Shown here: piece after piece, positions 52,030 through 64,000 of the stretch
Layout of the letters: each line of letters starts with the position of its first letter
Position numbering within the stretch: position 1 is the stretch's first letter
Assembly: GCA_004764695.1 (NCBI GenBank)
Contig: SMSO01000037.1
Span: 1,100,247-1,164,246 of the forward strand
Direction: 5' to 3'
From: Schizochytrium sp. TIO01
Taxonomy: Eukaryota > Sar > Bigyra > Thraustochytrida > Thraustochytriidae
Length of the DNA stretch: 64,000 bases
Made by a program: the position numbers and the translations under genes
Notes under the pieces: generated by a model
Database searches by the model: none
The model's input: only the letters and a program-made list of their open reading frames with translations
What the model was told of the DNA's origin: nothing

Positions 52030-53978
52030 AAAGATGAGATAACTTATAATCATGTGCGCACAATAAATTCCTGCAATCTTAAAAAGTAGGTACTTCAATC
52101 ATGAGTTCTTCAAGTCGGTCGCCTGTGATTTGCTTTCTTTTCTTTCTTTCACAACCTAGTAGTTTTTCAATAGCAGAGCAAAACTATTGCTGTTTCATTC
52201 ATCACATAATCTATCGGAAATCATAGCGCTATTATTATTAACTTCGAATATCTGCCTACCTACCTACCTTACTTTCGGCATGCAGGAATCAGAATGAAAA
52301 CTGCAATAATCACGTCAATTCCTCTATTGGCAAAGTGCATCTCTTCTCGGAAAAACACGTCACAGAAAATGTCGCAGCTCCAAGAAGCGTGAGGCTCCAC
52401 ACGCACTCTCAACGTCGGGCGATTTTCAGCGGTGATAGTTTGGCTGGCTGCTGATAGGAAGTATGTGATACGCAGACATCTTGACGAGTAGAGGGTCGCC
52501 GCTTCAACACATCTTTCCTGCACAAAATAACCAACCAACCAACCTACCTACCTACCTATATTACATTTTTTCGCAAAGCAGGTGCAATGGCGCAGATGAC
52601 AGTTCGCAGGAAGGCTGCAAAAAGAGTTGCCCTGGCTGAATACAGGCACTCCCAACGGCGCAGGCACCGGACCAATGCCAGTGGAATCCGTGTTGAACCG
52701 TGCCAAAGTCAACCAGTAACGCGTTAAACACGAGTTTGAGCGTCTTGGTCCATCCACATACACTCCTCCATCCATCCATTGAAAATCGCCAAAGCCAGTG
52801 TTTTGTGCACCCCGGTTCGCCAACCCACGTCATTTCTTGAGACTGAGAAGGATCTCGCATTTCACCTGATTCTCAGCTGTTTCATGCCAGCGCTGAAGAA
52901 ACTAAATGTTGTTGTGTTGTGCACTGCTGCACTGCACTAAAGCACACCTTCAATCCATCATGCCAGCTTGCTTCACTTTGGCGCACTGCATATGAGCCAC
53001 TGTTTAATGCGAAAGCACTGCGAACCGCGTCGGGTGTAAGACCAGGCACGCCTAACTAATTTGAGACCAAGCCTTGGACGAATGGATGGCCGAAAGCACG
53101 GATTTCTCGAGACACGCATCGCTTCTCTGCTTCATCTTGTGGTGCGGGATTGGCGACTGATCTGTCAAGTGCGGGTTTTGTAAATTGCGAATGCATCCCG
53201 CCGTGGACATTTTCCCCGACCGGGGCATGCGTGCTTGCTTCAAATTTTACATCCTTGCAACTCCGGAAATGCTCCAAGCTCCGGGCCAAGCTCTTCGAGC
53301 CTGCATTACATTGCTCGAATTGTCAAATCGCAATCGGCACATTAATTGCCACAAAAACGGAGCATCTTCTCGGCGGTCCCAATCTTTCGAGTTTCTTTCT
53401 CCGCGCTTCTTACAGCGATGTCTTATGGAACCACAAGCATGTGCTTTCAACTTGGATCTTGGTTTGCGATACTGGTCAGCGCTACGTGATTTATCTTTCT
53501 TGATCTTGTAGTCGATCTCGGTGCAGGGTGTTTGTTACCACTGGCGGCGAGCGCTTCATGGCCATCCAATTTTGGTGTTGCAACAGAAGCAGGAAAAGTG
53601 CTTCACCACGGCCGCAACACCTTTATCTCTACCCTAGCTAGTGCAAGGCGAAATTAACAGCGAAATTAACAACGAAACAAACAATTAACGAAATAAATAA
53701 ATAAACAAATAAACATACATACATACAAATAAACAAACAAACCATCGCTTCCTCGCCGGAACAACTTCGCTCCTGGCTTTTGGTCCACTCCGCCACACAA
53801 GAAAACTTACAGATCAGGCGAAAACTTCCTCTCGAGACCACGAAGTAGGGACCACGATGGCTAAGGTATGCATGCATGCACGTCCTTGCAAGCTGCACAA
53901 CTAAGGAATAAACACATGACCAAGGACCGTGCTTACACGTGCCCCATTCATGAAGTCTGGTCGCGCTAATTTATATCA

Positions 53979-54022
53979 GCATTCATTCATTCATGCATTC
54001 ATTCATTCATTCATTCATTCAT
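53979..54022. repeat. (ATTC)n microsatellite
   Basis: About ten ATTC units, interrupted once by ATGC. A related decayed ATTC block lies at 54890-54930. Confidence 0.9.
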
Positions 54023-55323
54023 CATTTATTCCCGTGTTCATTGACGAGCAGAGTAGCGCCTGCCTACGGCAAAGCCTAGGAGTGGAGGGAAGGAAGCCTT
54101 TTCCATGTCTTCTCCAAAGTGCTTGTAAACTAGGCCTTGATTCTCCTACTTTGACAACCTTTCCGAGAGCGCCAGGACCTGAAGAAGCAGCAGCTCTGGA
54201 GCTGAGCCTAAGGTTTAGTCGCTGTCAACTTCAGACCCATGGAATCAGACCTTATCCATCGCAAACCTCCACTGCCACGAACTTCGGCGTCTTTTGCTAG
54301 TGAGTGTCCAGGCTCACCAGGACGAGAAGTTTGGACATAATAGTATTGGTAATATTATTTGCTTCTTCTTCTTCGTCTTCTTCTTCTTCTTCTATCGCTT
54401 CCTGTTTTATTCTCTTTTCTTTATTTTCTATTTTATTTCAAGGCCCTCTCAACTCTTCGAAAACCACCGGTTTTTCTTTCCCCCCTTTTTGCTTCTCCTC
54501 CACCTTACTGGAACATAACTGAGTGCTAGCTAGCCTGTAGTACAGCCTGTAGTACACCTTAATACGTTGCATACGTAACTATCATATATATATAATTACA
54601 TATGATTCATTTTATTTTTATTTTTATTTTTAATTAAAATTGATCTCGAATATTAATATATATACTACATGCGTATGTACAGATTTTTTTAGTTTTTTGT
54701 TACTTAGTCCTTCATAAACCACCTTGTTAGTATTTTTACTCTCTTTTAATTCAATTTTAATTCAACTATAATAATTAATAATTAATAATATTACTAATAC
54801 CGAACTATATATAGACTAATAGTTTTAGTTTGACTCAAAGAAACTGACCACCATAGTGTCAGTTAGGCCAAAGCCTCTTTTGTCTCAGGTATTCATTCAT
54901 TCATTCACTCATTCATTCCTCATTCATTCCTGCTCAACGTAAGAAAGAAAGCAGCCAAGCTGAAGCTGGAGACGGCGCCGCCTGCGAGCACGTGGCCTCC
55001 TGGCAGCCAGCCAGGCAGTCGGGAGGCGGCGTCGCGGCCAGCTCGCTGAGGTCTCGACTCGAGCTCGAAGCTGAAGCACAAAACGCGCGAAAAAGGCATT
55101 GCTTCTGCTTCTCGCTTCTCCCACATGCCCGAAAGGAGAGAGGGCGAGCGGGAGCGACTGGTAGAGTTTCGGATACGAGGACGCGGTTGGAGATGTCTGC
55201 TTAACCTAGAGAAGCGAAAGACAGGCCAAATAATATTTACGGAGGGCAGGTTTTGTTTATTCTTCTGTTCTATTGTCTTTGAGGAAAATAAATAGAGTAT
55301 TTGATTGATTGTTTTTAAGAGTA

Positions 55324-55492
<169 letters not shown>

Positions 55493-56030
55493 ATTCCTTT
55501 ATCATTAATGATGATAACATACCGTAAGATCACTTGACATGGTGGTAGCTTTGTTCATGAAAGGAAATAGGACAGAATGAACTCGAGAGCGAACTATCGC
55601 TGTGGAGTGGAGCACGGCATGGCTTGAGAGCTCAAGACAGGAAAGACAGGGAAAGCAAGAGGCGAGATCATTGAATGCAGAGAAAACTGCGGAGGCGAAA
55701 GGAGACGTGCAGGCGATAAGATAGTTTGTAGAACTGACCTTCGATCTGCTCCTAATGGGTCCTATGGAGATGCGTAATTGAAACTTCAGTTGAGATTTCA
55801 TGAGTTATGTAAGATAGTACGTAGTAGGCTTCTTTCTTAGTCTGGTGTGTAAGACGAGATCTTCAGCTTCTAGAGTTCTGGATGCTTTGGACCCTTGGCT
55901 AAGATTCACCAAGATAGGTTCCGCCCTTGCAACTGACGAGACCCCAATTCTAGGGTGGAGTGTTGCTGTGGTCAGAATAGAACTTCGTTTGTTTGTTCGG
56001 CATTGGAAACCATCGCTTCGTCGCTTGCAT

Positions 56031-56198
56031 TTATCGTAAAGGAGAAACTTCTGCCCCGGCGAGACACGATAACCACTGCTGCGTCTTATGCGCAGAATTA
56101 GCGAGAACAAGCAATTGCTCGAGTTCGCGATCTGCAAATGTAGACTCCGAGGAAACCTTGGAGTTCCTCTTTGGTATTGACAGCGATGTAGATGTAGC

Positions 56199-56230
<32 letters not shown>

Positions 56231-59200
56231 TTGTTGTCAACGATGATGATGAAGATGATGCCAATGTTGTTGCCAGTCCTGAGACTAGCCTCGCGCCAGT
56301 AGAACCTGGGACAATCCTGCTACCACTCCGGCTTTGGGAAAGTATCATTGCAGCTGTCAGAGCCGTAGACTGCTGTTCCCGAAGCAGCGTCATGCCCAGA
56401 TCTGCTCTCGTGCAACCGCCCATATCAAGTGCATCATCGTGGCACAAATTTGAGCGAGCTGCCAAAATGGGCCCAAAAAACCCTTCTGGCGAATCCAACG
56501 CCTCAAAGGCATCGCGTGTAGGCCACCACAATAAGTAAATTGCCCCTGGCGCCCTCAACATGAAGCAGTACCGCGTGGTCCACCTCGCACGTACCTTCCG
56601 AGCCGCTGCGCCTCGCAGTCGCACAGATGACGTCGCCGCCAGCATGATTCTCAAGCTCCCTGCAATTCCATGATCAACATCGTGCGCTGTCAACTGAAAT
56701 CCATTCGCAGGCGCTTTCAGTATCCTTGGTATGATTGCAAGTGTCGCCTTCTGAGCCTTCTTTTCTAAACTGATCCGATCACCAGACTGTAAAGTTCCGC
56801 ACGACGCCGCAACGACCAAGTCGCATTCGCAGCGACTTTGCGCAAGCTTTCCAGAGGTCTCGGCTTTCCCGCGACTAAGATCTTCCTTGTTGAAAACTCC
56901 AGCAGCTTCAAGCACTCCAGTTTCATCTTGTCGGGATCCTTGCTGCCCAACTTGTGCTCCCCCATAAGCCCAAGCACGCTGCTCCGAAAGCCCTTGTCCA
57001 TGTGCGAAATCTTCGCTCCAATCGTTTGAGCTTGCGTTTACACCGCCACGTGTGATAACGCCTGCTGGCGTTTCGTCCAGGCTGGCAGCCGCGGAGGGCC
57101 TGTTGACCTCACGCACGCGCGCCTCCGAAAGGTGCGGCGGAGATGACGTTACGTTAGCGGCAGCAGACAGCAGCTTTGGGGGTGTTGAAGGTGAGCCTTG
57201 GGCAGAAATGTCACCTGGGAACAAAGATGTTGCAGGCACGAGGCGAGGTGCGGGCGAGACTGTGGAGGGGAACCTGCGCTTGGCCGCGAGGATGCCTCCG
57301 GAGCACGCTTCGCGGCGATCATCGTCCGTAGGCATTGCCGAGAGCAAGTGATTAAAGCGAAGTGCCATCGTGCCCATGCGACGGAAATGCTCGGTGAACA
57401 TGAAGAGTGAGACGAACATGATCACATAGCGACTTGGAACTACAGTGCATAGCACGCAGAGGATTGCGAGGAGGTTCATCACTCGCTGCGTCCTTCGAGG
57501 ATGAGTCCAGTTGAAAAGATTCTTCGCGTGCTCCATCTTGTTGTTGAAACGGTACAAGCGGTTCTGGAAATCGGCAAGAGCCCGGTTCAACATGCGTAGT
57601 CGCGCCAGAATGCGGGCCTTATCTGCGCGCTTAGCCTCTTCTAGTTCCATCTGCCGAGCGCGAATCTGGGGGTCTGGAAGAAGCACCTCCACACGCACGA
57701 GAACCTCACCCAGACAAGAAGCGTGACACTTGGCAGTAGCTTCATTCAACTCTACATCTGCGCGGCTGCCGTCCATGTAAGGGCACAAGGGAAGCCATCG
57801 CTCAAAAACGGGCTGATGGAGCTCTTCGTCGTTATGAATTAAAGCTGCGAGTGGCACCCGTGCACACCCTAGAAAAGAACAATCCTTGCTAGTAAGACTG
57901 TCGTCAAAGACTTCAACGACGACCTCAGAACCTGTTCGAAACCAAGAATCGGGGGATACAAGCATGTTTTCATCAGACGTATTGGGATGTATTTCATTTT
58001 CATAAAGAACAGGTGTGGTCTCTACATTGAGGGGACAAGTATTAAGTTCTCGTAAGAGGTCTAAACCTCCACTTGAGCGACTCATATCCACCACAAACAT
58101 ATGCACGAGCACTCGCCCTGCCTTGCCGGGGCCGTCGTGACTTGCATGGGCCATATCTTTAGGCGGACTCAGATACAACCATTGAGGACCATTAGATAAA
58201 GGCCCAAACATGTTCTCAATCTTACTTACTTTCACGCGGACGAGGCCGAGATCTTCAGACTTTTTGGCGCCATCCGCGTCCTGAAAAACCAGTTCCACGT
58301 AGTCTCCGTTTTGAACCATTGGCATACCTCCTAAAACAAATTCTTGGTTCCACACTGGGTCCAGACTTTCCTGAACTACCTTAGATCGAACTTGATTTCC
58401 TGCTGGAACACCGTTCCATTTCCCACCCGCTGTCCCAACGGCATTGTGCAACTTCACTGCTTCACGAGTACCTAGGTCTTGATTGTGATGAGCATCCACC
58501 GAGCTTTCGTTAAAGCTGCCGAGTATGTTAACAACAGTAGCATCATAGTCAACATTTCTCTTCTTCCCATAGCGTTGTTTTACACCAGCAGAACTCGGTG
58601 GTCCTTGGGTTGTTTGTAAGATTACAAATGGATCAGAAAATCCATTTCGGTCACGTGCAATCAACCCCTCCGCTCGGAATAATCGCACAAGTATCAACTT
58701 GCCAGGCTTGGTAAAGGACTTCACGTCAAACTGAAATGCTGGGACTTTGGAGCCATTTTCGGCCTCCCAGTGCACAATTTGGCTCTTGAGACTTGCTTTA
58801 CTGGTGTGACTCAATGAGTACCCCTTCTTACCTTTGCTGAAATTAGGTGATCGAGTTGGAAAACTTCTCCAAGTTGTTCCAATACGAAAAAGCGTGCGAT
58901 CTCCAAAGTTCGTACGTAAACCTACACGAGCATAGGCTCGTGGAAGAATGCCTACATTTTCTTTAGAAAGCTGCTTCGAGCTACAAGTATTTCTGCTCTG
59001 TAGTAGTCCCGTGGGACTCATGATGGGACTGAACGGGGACAGCTCATCGCGGTCTATACTAGAAAAAGAATCTAAAGAAAGCTTCGGCAAACCATTAGCT
59101 GTGACTCTGTCACGAAGGCTGCGGGTGGAACGATATCGGTTGTTCGCTTGCTCATCATCAAAGTCGGTACCACTTTCCTTTGCTTCAATATCCTCAATGA

Positions 59201-62200
59201 ACTCTTCATCATCTCGTTTGACTGATAATTCTTCATGGGTTGAATAAATCTGACCCTCATTTGCCCTGGGTGAGTTCTGGAGATTAATGTTGCTGTGTTG
59301 CTTTTGAATCTTCGTAAAAGAACTGAAAGTATGATTTGGACAGCTTTCCTTGCTATCTTGAATCGAGTTCTTAATATTATTCGAAGCTTCGATAAACGGA
59401 GTTGATGCAGCGTTTAAGACTACGGCTGCAGCTGCAGTAGCTGCCGAGACAGGGGTTGATTGTCCATCGCGAAAGTTCCTAGTTGAAGAGTAAAAGCCTC
59501 GCTGTGATCGATCTGAGCGAGCAACACCGACTGGCATTAAATCCCGAGCCTCAAGGATTGCTATTCGTACACGAGCGTTCGACTCTCTTGCTTGTACCTC
59601 CTTTAATACATTTGTTACAAGCTCGCCGCTCGTTCGTTCATGATGCTTTCGCATTACTATGACCAATGCGATGTAAAATGGAATTGCAAGTACTCGCTCA
59701 GCATAAAAATCAATACAGCAGAACAAAACCACTAGAAATACGCTAAAAATTGATACAGCATAGTTTTTCCAATCCAGCAAATAGGCAACCCCTTTTTGTG
59801 CATATGCAAGCCAGCCTATTATGGTTACAAAGCGATTGATCTCGTGCCTCAAATTTGCAAGACTAAACGGTTTCGGAGCTCCTAGTTTAGGGTTTGGATT
59901 TGGAGCCATCAACGCCCAGAAGTTCTCTTCATACATTGCTTCAATCCATAGCGATCCCATTTGAGAACCTTTTCCTTTGCTTCCCTGCATGAGTGGTAGC
60001 TTTAAACGAGGCATTGGTACCTTTTTCAATCATGCGTGGGTCACTGTGAACGACTTGAGCTTCTAGCTCGAGCATGTCAAACATAGACAACTCCGCAGAG
60101 CCTATTAGTTTTCCCCATTTAGAAATGCCCTTTCTATCATCCCCCATGTTACTTAAGGTACCCGCGTGCCCATCATTGGGTTTTGCCCATACTTCGATTT
60201 CTACAGGAGTGAACATTTCGTAGACTGCGAACTTATATGTAGCCTCACTTGGAGGGTACTTGATGCTTAATTCGCCCGAAGTACTCTTTGTCGTCATTAC
60301 GGAGTCTCCATATCGAACGATCGTTCGATAAGATGAAAGGAAATCATCTCGTCGAATCTTTAAAGATCTTAAACTTAAATGAAATAAACCCAACACAGGT
60401 CGGAGTTCCTCAAATACATGAAGAACTCGTACATCCATGACTGCTTTGGGCGAAGAGTTTAAAAAGCGTACAGGGGTCATCTCTAGCTGCGTTGATGCAA
60501 TCTTTGAGCTCGACGAAGCCCCACTGCACAGATTTTCAAGCTCTTCCATCGACATTTTGGCCTGGGCAATGCTCAGACCATCGTTGACGTCTAGGAGGTC
60601 AATTTGAAGCGCTTCCAACCCAAGTTCTGGTCGGACCCCCCAATAATCCAGGATATTCTGCGCATGAAAAACCGCACAACCAAACTCAGGCGTCAGTCTT
60701 GCTTCAGAGCTCTCAAAAATCTTTGTACCAAGTTGCATGCGAAGAAACACTCGCCGTGGTACCTGATCTTGTTTAATTCGCCAATCATCACTGAGAATGT
60801 CAATAACGTGACGAATGCGCACAAGTAGCTTTTTGCTTAAATTCATGCGCTTTTCGCCAATTGGCACAAGACAAATCTTCATTCGAACGCTTCCCCATGG
60901 TTCATCAGCTTCACCTGTGTTTTGATGATTTCCTGCCAGTGCTTCTATTGCCTCTTCTACATGGTAGTGACGGTGCCGATCACTGTCACGAGGCTCTTTC
61001 ACATTAGCCAAAGACGTACTCGATGAAATTGACTTAGTACGATGCTGGCTCGTACGACCAAGAATAGCTGCACGGATATGCTCTACTTTACTCCGAACTG
61101 AATGGCGATGTCTTGGAGAAACTGATGAGTCTTGCTCCAGTGAATGCTCCGACGAAGGACTCTGCGGCGGGGCTTTTCCTGACAATGGACTTGCTTTGTT
61201 GACTTCAACTGCCTCTGGGCTACCCATGCTCTCCTTTCCAAAATCATCCTCGACAGCTAAATCTGTGTCTATTTGCAGGTCATCACTACGGTCCGGGGGG
61301 TCTAAGAGAAAATAGTCTGTAAGTTCAGCGCCTCCCTTATCAACGTATCCTAACTTATCCAACAAGTAACCCAGGTCAAATGAGATTTTTCCGATACAAG
61401 AATCTGCCATTCGAGCTGATTCGCTCATGACCTGAACTGTTAGGTAATCCGCCCGTCCGAGCCCCTCGCGTGCTGAATCTATAGAGCGACGAAACTTGAA
61501 ATGTTGATTCCAGATTGGGTTTGTTGTATCGTGTCTGACTCTGGACTTAACTCCCTTCTCACTGCCACACGATATTACACAATATGTTGATGCTGTGTGA
61601 GCAGAAATGTTCGTCGCCGCAAGGCCCCGTGCGGATAAAAGGGTAAGTTTTAGCTCATAAAGCCATTCTTTGCCTTTATACAAGTCACGAGCTGCTTGTT
61701 GGTTGGATGAAGTTAGAAAATCGGGAAGCACGAATTCCGCGGATACCTGCACCTCACCAGCACATGAATACTTTGGACTTAACAATGGAAACCAGGAAGC
61801 ATCTTCCCCAGGCACGCATGGTTGCTGGGTTAGCTGATATATTGGTATGCTCAATGTTCCTAGCTTGTCATTGGTAATAACATCCTTGTCAAATATCGTA
61901 ATATTGACCGTGTCTTTTTCAGAGAGAAAATCTTTCGCACCAAATTCAAAGACTTGATTCCATTTTGGTGCAACTGATTTTGTAACTATGCGAGTACGCT
62001 GTTTTCGTCCTCGAACGCGAACCTCGCAGAATGGATCGCTCCACCCGTTCATGTCGGCTGCAGCGAGATTTCTAGCCTGAACAACCCGAATAATTAGACG
62101 CGGGGTTCGAACACTTAAGCCACCTCCGGGTTCTGCAACTTGAGGAAGAGAAAGAATGTGATCCTGCAAGTCATCAACAATCTCTCGCTCATATGAAGGT

Positions 62201-63838
62201 AACGACTCAATATTTGAAGGCTTATCTTGTTGCCCATCACATGAAAGAGAAGTAGAATGCTCCTGGGAATTTAAAGATACAGGCTGCTTTAAGTGAGAAG
62301 TGGCAGCCTCAAATATCACTTGTACATAAATTCGACCCAAATAAGAGTTATACCTAGAATGATCCATTCGATTGGTGTGACTAAGAGTATACCACTGCGG
62401 CTCACTCAAACCAGCTTGAGATAAGGCCCACAGAGGAATGTTGACTTGTCCAAGATCATCGTCTCTTGACCACTTATCTTTGTCACGAATAACAAGACAT
62501 AATTCATCATCAAGGTTGATATTATCCAGACGCGGAAACTCAAATGCTTCCTCCCACACTGGGTTGAGGGTTGCGCGAATGAACTTTGTGCGGAACCGCC
62601 GACCATGACACATTACATTACAATATGGGTCGCTTCTACCAGTGGCGTCAGCTGCGATGAGACCTTCAGCCTGAATTACAACGACTGTGAGTTTGTTATA
62701 GGCTTCGGGATGCATCAAACCTCCAGGGTTATCCACCCATGCCTCGTCTTTGCGCACATCGTCAATGCCGAGCGCCATTGCGCGAAGTTTATCTCGCGGG
62801 CTTTAGCACTCCTCGTACACGAGGCATTCTAAGATTCTTCCGAAGATTTCTGCGAAGCTGAGCTGAAGTTTCATGTGGAACATCTTTTATAGGACACCAG
62901 TAAAATGCCATCTCTACCTCCATCTGGTCTGCAATCGATACAGTAACAAAATTATCTGGTGAGCCCATGGAAACGAACTCCTCAAGTTGAATGTGCACCG
63001 ACGCTAGTGTTGGGCGTGCCCGGGTTAAAACAGCAGTTGTAGATGCCAAGGAAAGGGCACTTTTGATACGCATGGTCAAAATTGTACTTTCATTTACATG
63101 CATGCGTCTGATTGGGAAATGACACACCTCATGGCATGCCACACTTGTGAAACCTGAAGCAGTGAAGCTTGCCGTTTTATGTGAATAGGCATGTGTATCA
63201 AGCTTCAAGTATATTTGCTGGCCCACTAGGCAGGCACCTCCATGTAGGAGCTTTGCAGATCTTAATACTACCATAAGCTCTGCTTCATCTTCTCTTAAAA
63301 ATGGTTGACAGGAGCTATTCCTATCAGAAGTTGAACCCATTCCATGAGTTGACGCTCGCCGAACTTCCGTAATAGTGTGTCTACGTCTCTGTTCATGAGC
63401 ATATGAATACGGCCTTGGGTTGAGTATTCTGGCCTTGCGGTATTTTTTATGCTCTGCTTGTGGTAATGTCGAGGTAGGGCTACCATTTTTATGGTTGTCG
63501 TAACCATATGCATCTTCTTTATCATTGCTGACCTCTTCTTCTTCGTCTTCTTCGTCTTCCTCGTCTTCTTCGTCTTCTTCGTCTTCTTCGTCTTCCTCGT
63601 CTTCCCCATCGCTATCGTTATCGGTGTCCATGATCTCTTGAAGTTGCTTCAGGGCCTCGAGTTGTTGTCCTTCGCCTAAGTTAGGAACCAGACCTTTGAC
63701 AAGTTCGCGGACCGCAAGAACCTCATCTATACCCTCATTGCCATCAACTTCTTCTTCATCGTCTATGCCAGAAGCATATTCCTCGGCGCTCGTTCCAGCG
63801 GTATCCGCTTCCACATTTCCTTTGCGAAATCTCCACAT
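56031..63838 (-). CDS. Giant multi-C2 transmembrane protein (MCTP/tether-like), with two +1 frame breaks
   Basis: From the ATG at 63838 the product would be about 2601 residues after two one-base corrections, which make the span exactly 2602 codons. It starts with an acidic (DEE)n stretch and a degenerate C2-like region. Clear C2 domains follow near 380-470 (KLTVVVIQAEGL, GRSDPYCNV, NPVWEEAFEF) and 580-670 (GWSDPFCEV, APKWNQVFEF), then a degenerate one near 730-830 and further C2-like parts. A two-helix membrane hairpin lies near 1357-1396. Another C2 lies at about 1715-1880 (GFSDPFVIL, DPVWNQEFVLGG). A second membrane hairpin near 2130-2170, preceded by NLFNWTHPRRTQR, resembles the PRT_C tail of MCTPs. 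The end may hold a PH- or GRAM-like module. Such proteins tether the ER to other membranes in a calcium- and lipid-dependent way. The breaks are at 62789-62802 and near 60022-60026. Confidence 0.8.
60022..60026 (-). other. Frame break 2 in the multi-C2 gene (one extra base)
   Basis: The upstream frame stops at 59941-59943. The downstream frame, which carries LPLMQGSKGKG and GSLWIEAMY (the expected last strands of a C2 domain), is open only after a TGA just upstream of this point. Skipping one A of the coding-strand A5 run joins the frames with a sensible sequence. Confidence 0.75.
62789..62802 (-). other. Frame break 1 in the multi-C2 gene (one extra base)
   Basis: The first frame ends at TAA (62789-62791). 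The next frame has a stop at 62803-62805 and is open afterwards, so the change must lie in this 14-base window, most likely in the CCC run at 62798-62800 (coding strand). No intron with GT...AG fits in the space. Confidence 0.75.
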
Positions 63839-64000
63839 GGTCTCTGGAGCTCGTTTATTCGTTCTGCGACGTGAGCTCCGTTGCTCTCTGACGCTTGACC
63901 ATATGCGGCCTCAACAGCTCTACTGTTGCTTATTACTACTACTACCTGTCTTACTAACGCTACCGGGTCGTTTGGTCCATGTACTAGTTATCAGGTCTAA
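63839..64000. promoter_or_regulatory. Upstream region of the multi-C2 gene
   Basis: This short stretch upstream of the ATG at 63838 is the likely 5' UTR or promoter. A TACTAC-type run lies near 63935-63948. No further gene is visible before the window edge. Confidence 0.4.

Noticed and set aside
53150-53511. Two overlapping plus-strand frames of 108-117 codons
   Set aside because: Two different frames and a minus frame are open over the same bases with no domain, as expected from chance.

Overview
The window is eukaryotic nuclear DNA from an intron-poor protist. Long uninterrupted coding frames encode typical eukaryotic core proteins: TFIIH p52, an ISWI remodeller, tri-snRNP 27K, UTP25 and a PPP phosphatase. 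Lineage clues are weak. An AP2/ERF-type DNA-binding domain, a very large multi-C2 membrane protein and poly-Q tracts built from CAA/CAG would fit a stramenopile such as a labyrinthulomycete (thraustochytrid), but this is inference only. No bacterial, viral or organellar gene set, rRNA or tRNA was recognised.

Layout. 1-37 kb is gene-dense: a LYR-domain protein (3' part, +), glycerate 2-kinase (-), TFIIH p52/Tfb2 (+), a 2OG-Fe(II) dioxygenase-like protein (+), a MED9-like candidate (-), an EF-hand protein of unknown role (-), a two-TM protein with a possible NICE-3/C1orf43-like tail (-), an ISWI-type remodelling ATPase (-), a tautomerase fused to a PiggyBac-type cysteine-rich domain (-), SNRNP27 (+), a PPP Ser/Thr phosphatase (-), UTP25 (-) and a poly-Q/AP2 transcription factor (-). 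About 37.3-56.0 kb is an 18.7 kb stretch without a convincing gene, full of tetranucleotide microsatellites of many different motifs. 56.0-63.8 kb carries one giant multi-C2 membrane protein (-).

The genes do not form a pathway. They are mostly independent housekeeping units for transcription (TFIIH, MED9?, ISWI, AP2), splicing (SNRNP27), ribosome biogenesis (UTP25), carbon metabolism (glycerate kinase), signalling (PPP, EF-hand) and membrane contact (multi-C2).

The most interesting observations are: (i) the tautomerase/PiggyBac-zinc-domain chimera that lacks the expected N-terminal catalytic proline; (ii) repeated frame breaks, each equal to one extra base, in the ISWI gene (two), the multi-C2 gene (two), and possibly the phosphatase and poly-Q/AP2 genes; (iii) the tetranucleotide-repeat gene desert; (iv) a five-copy ~21 bp array upstream of ISWI; (v) a perfect 74 bp direct duplication near the left end. 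The frame breaks may be assembly errors, and this needs read-level checking before anything is built on them.
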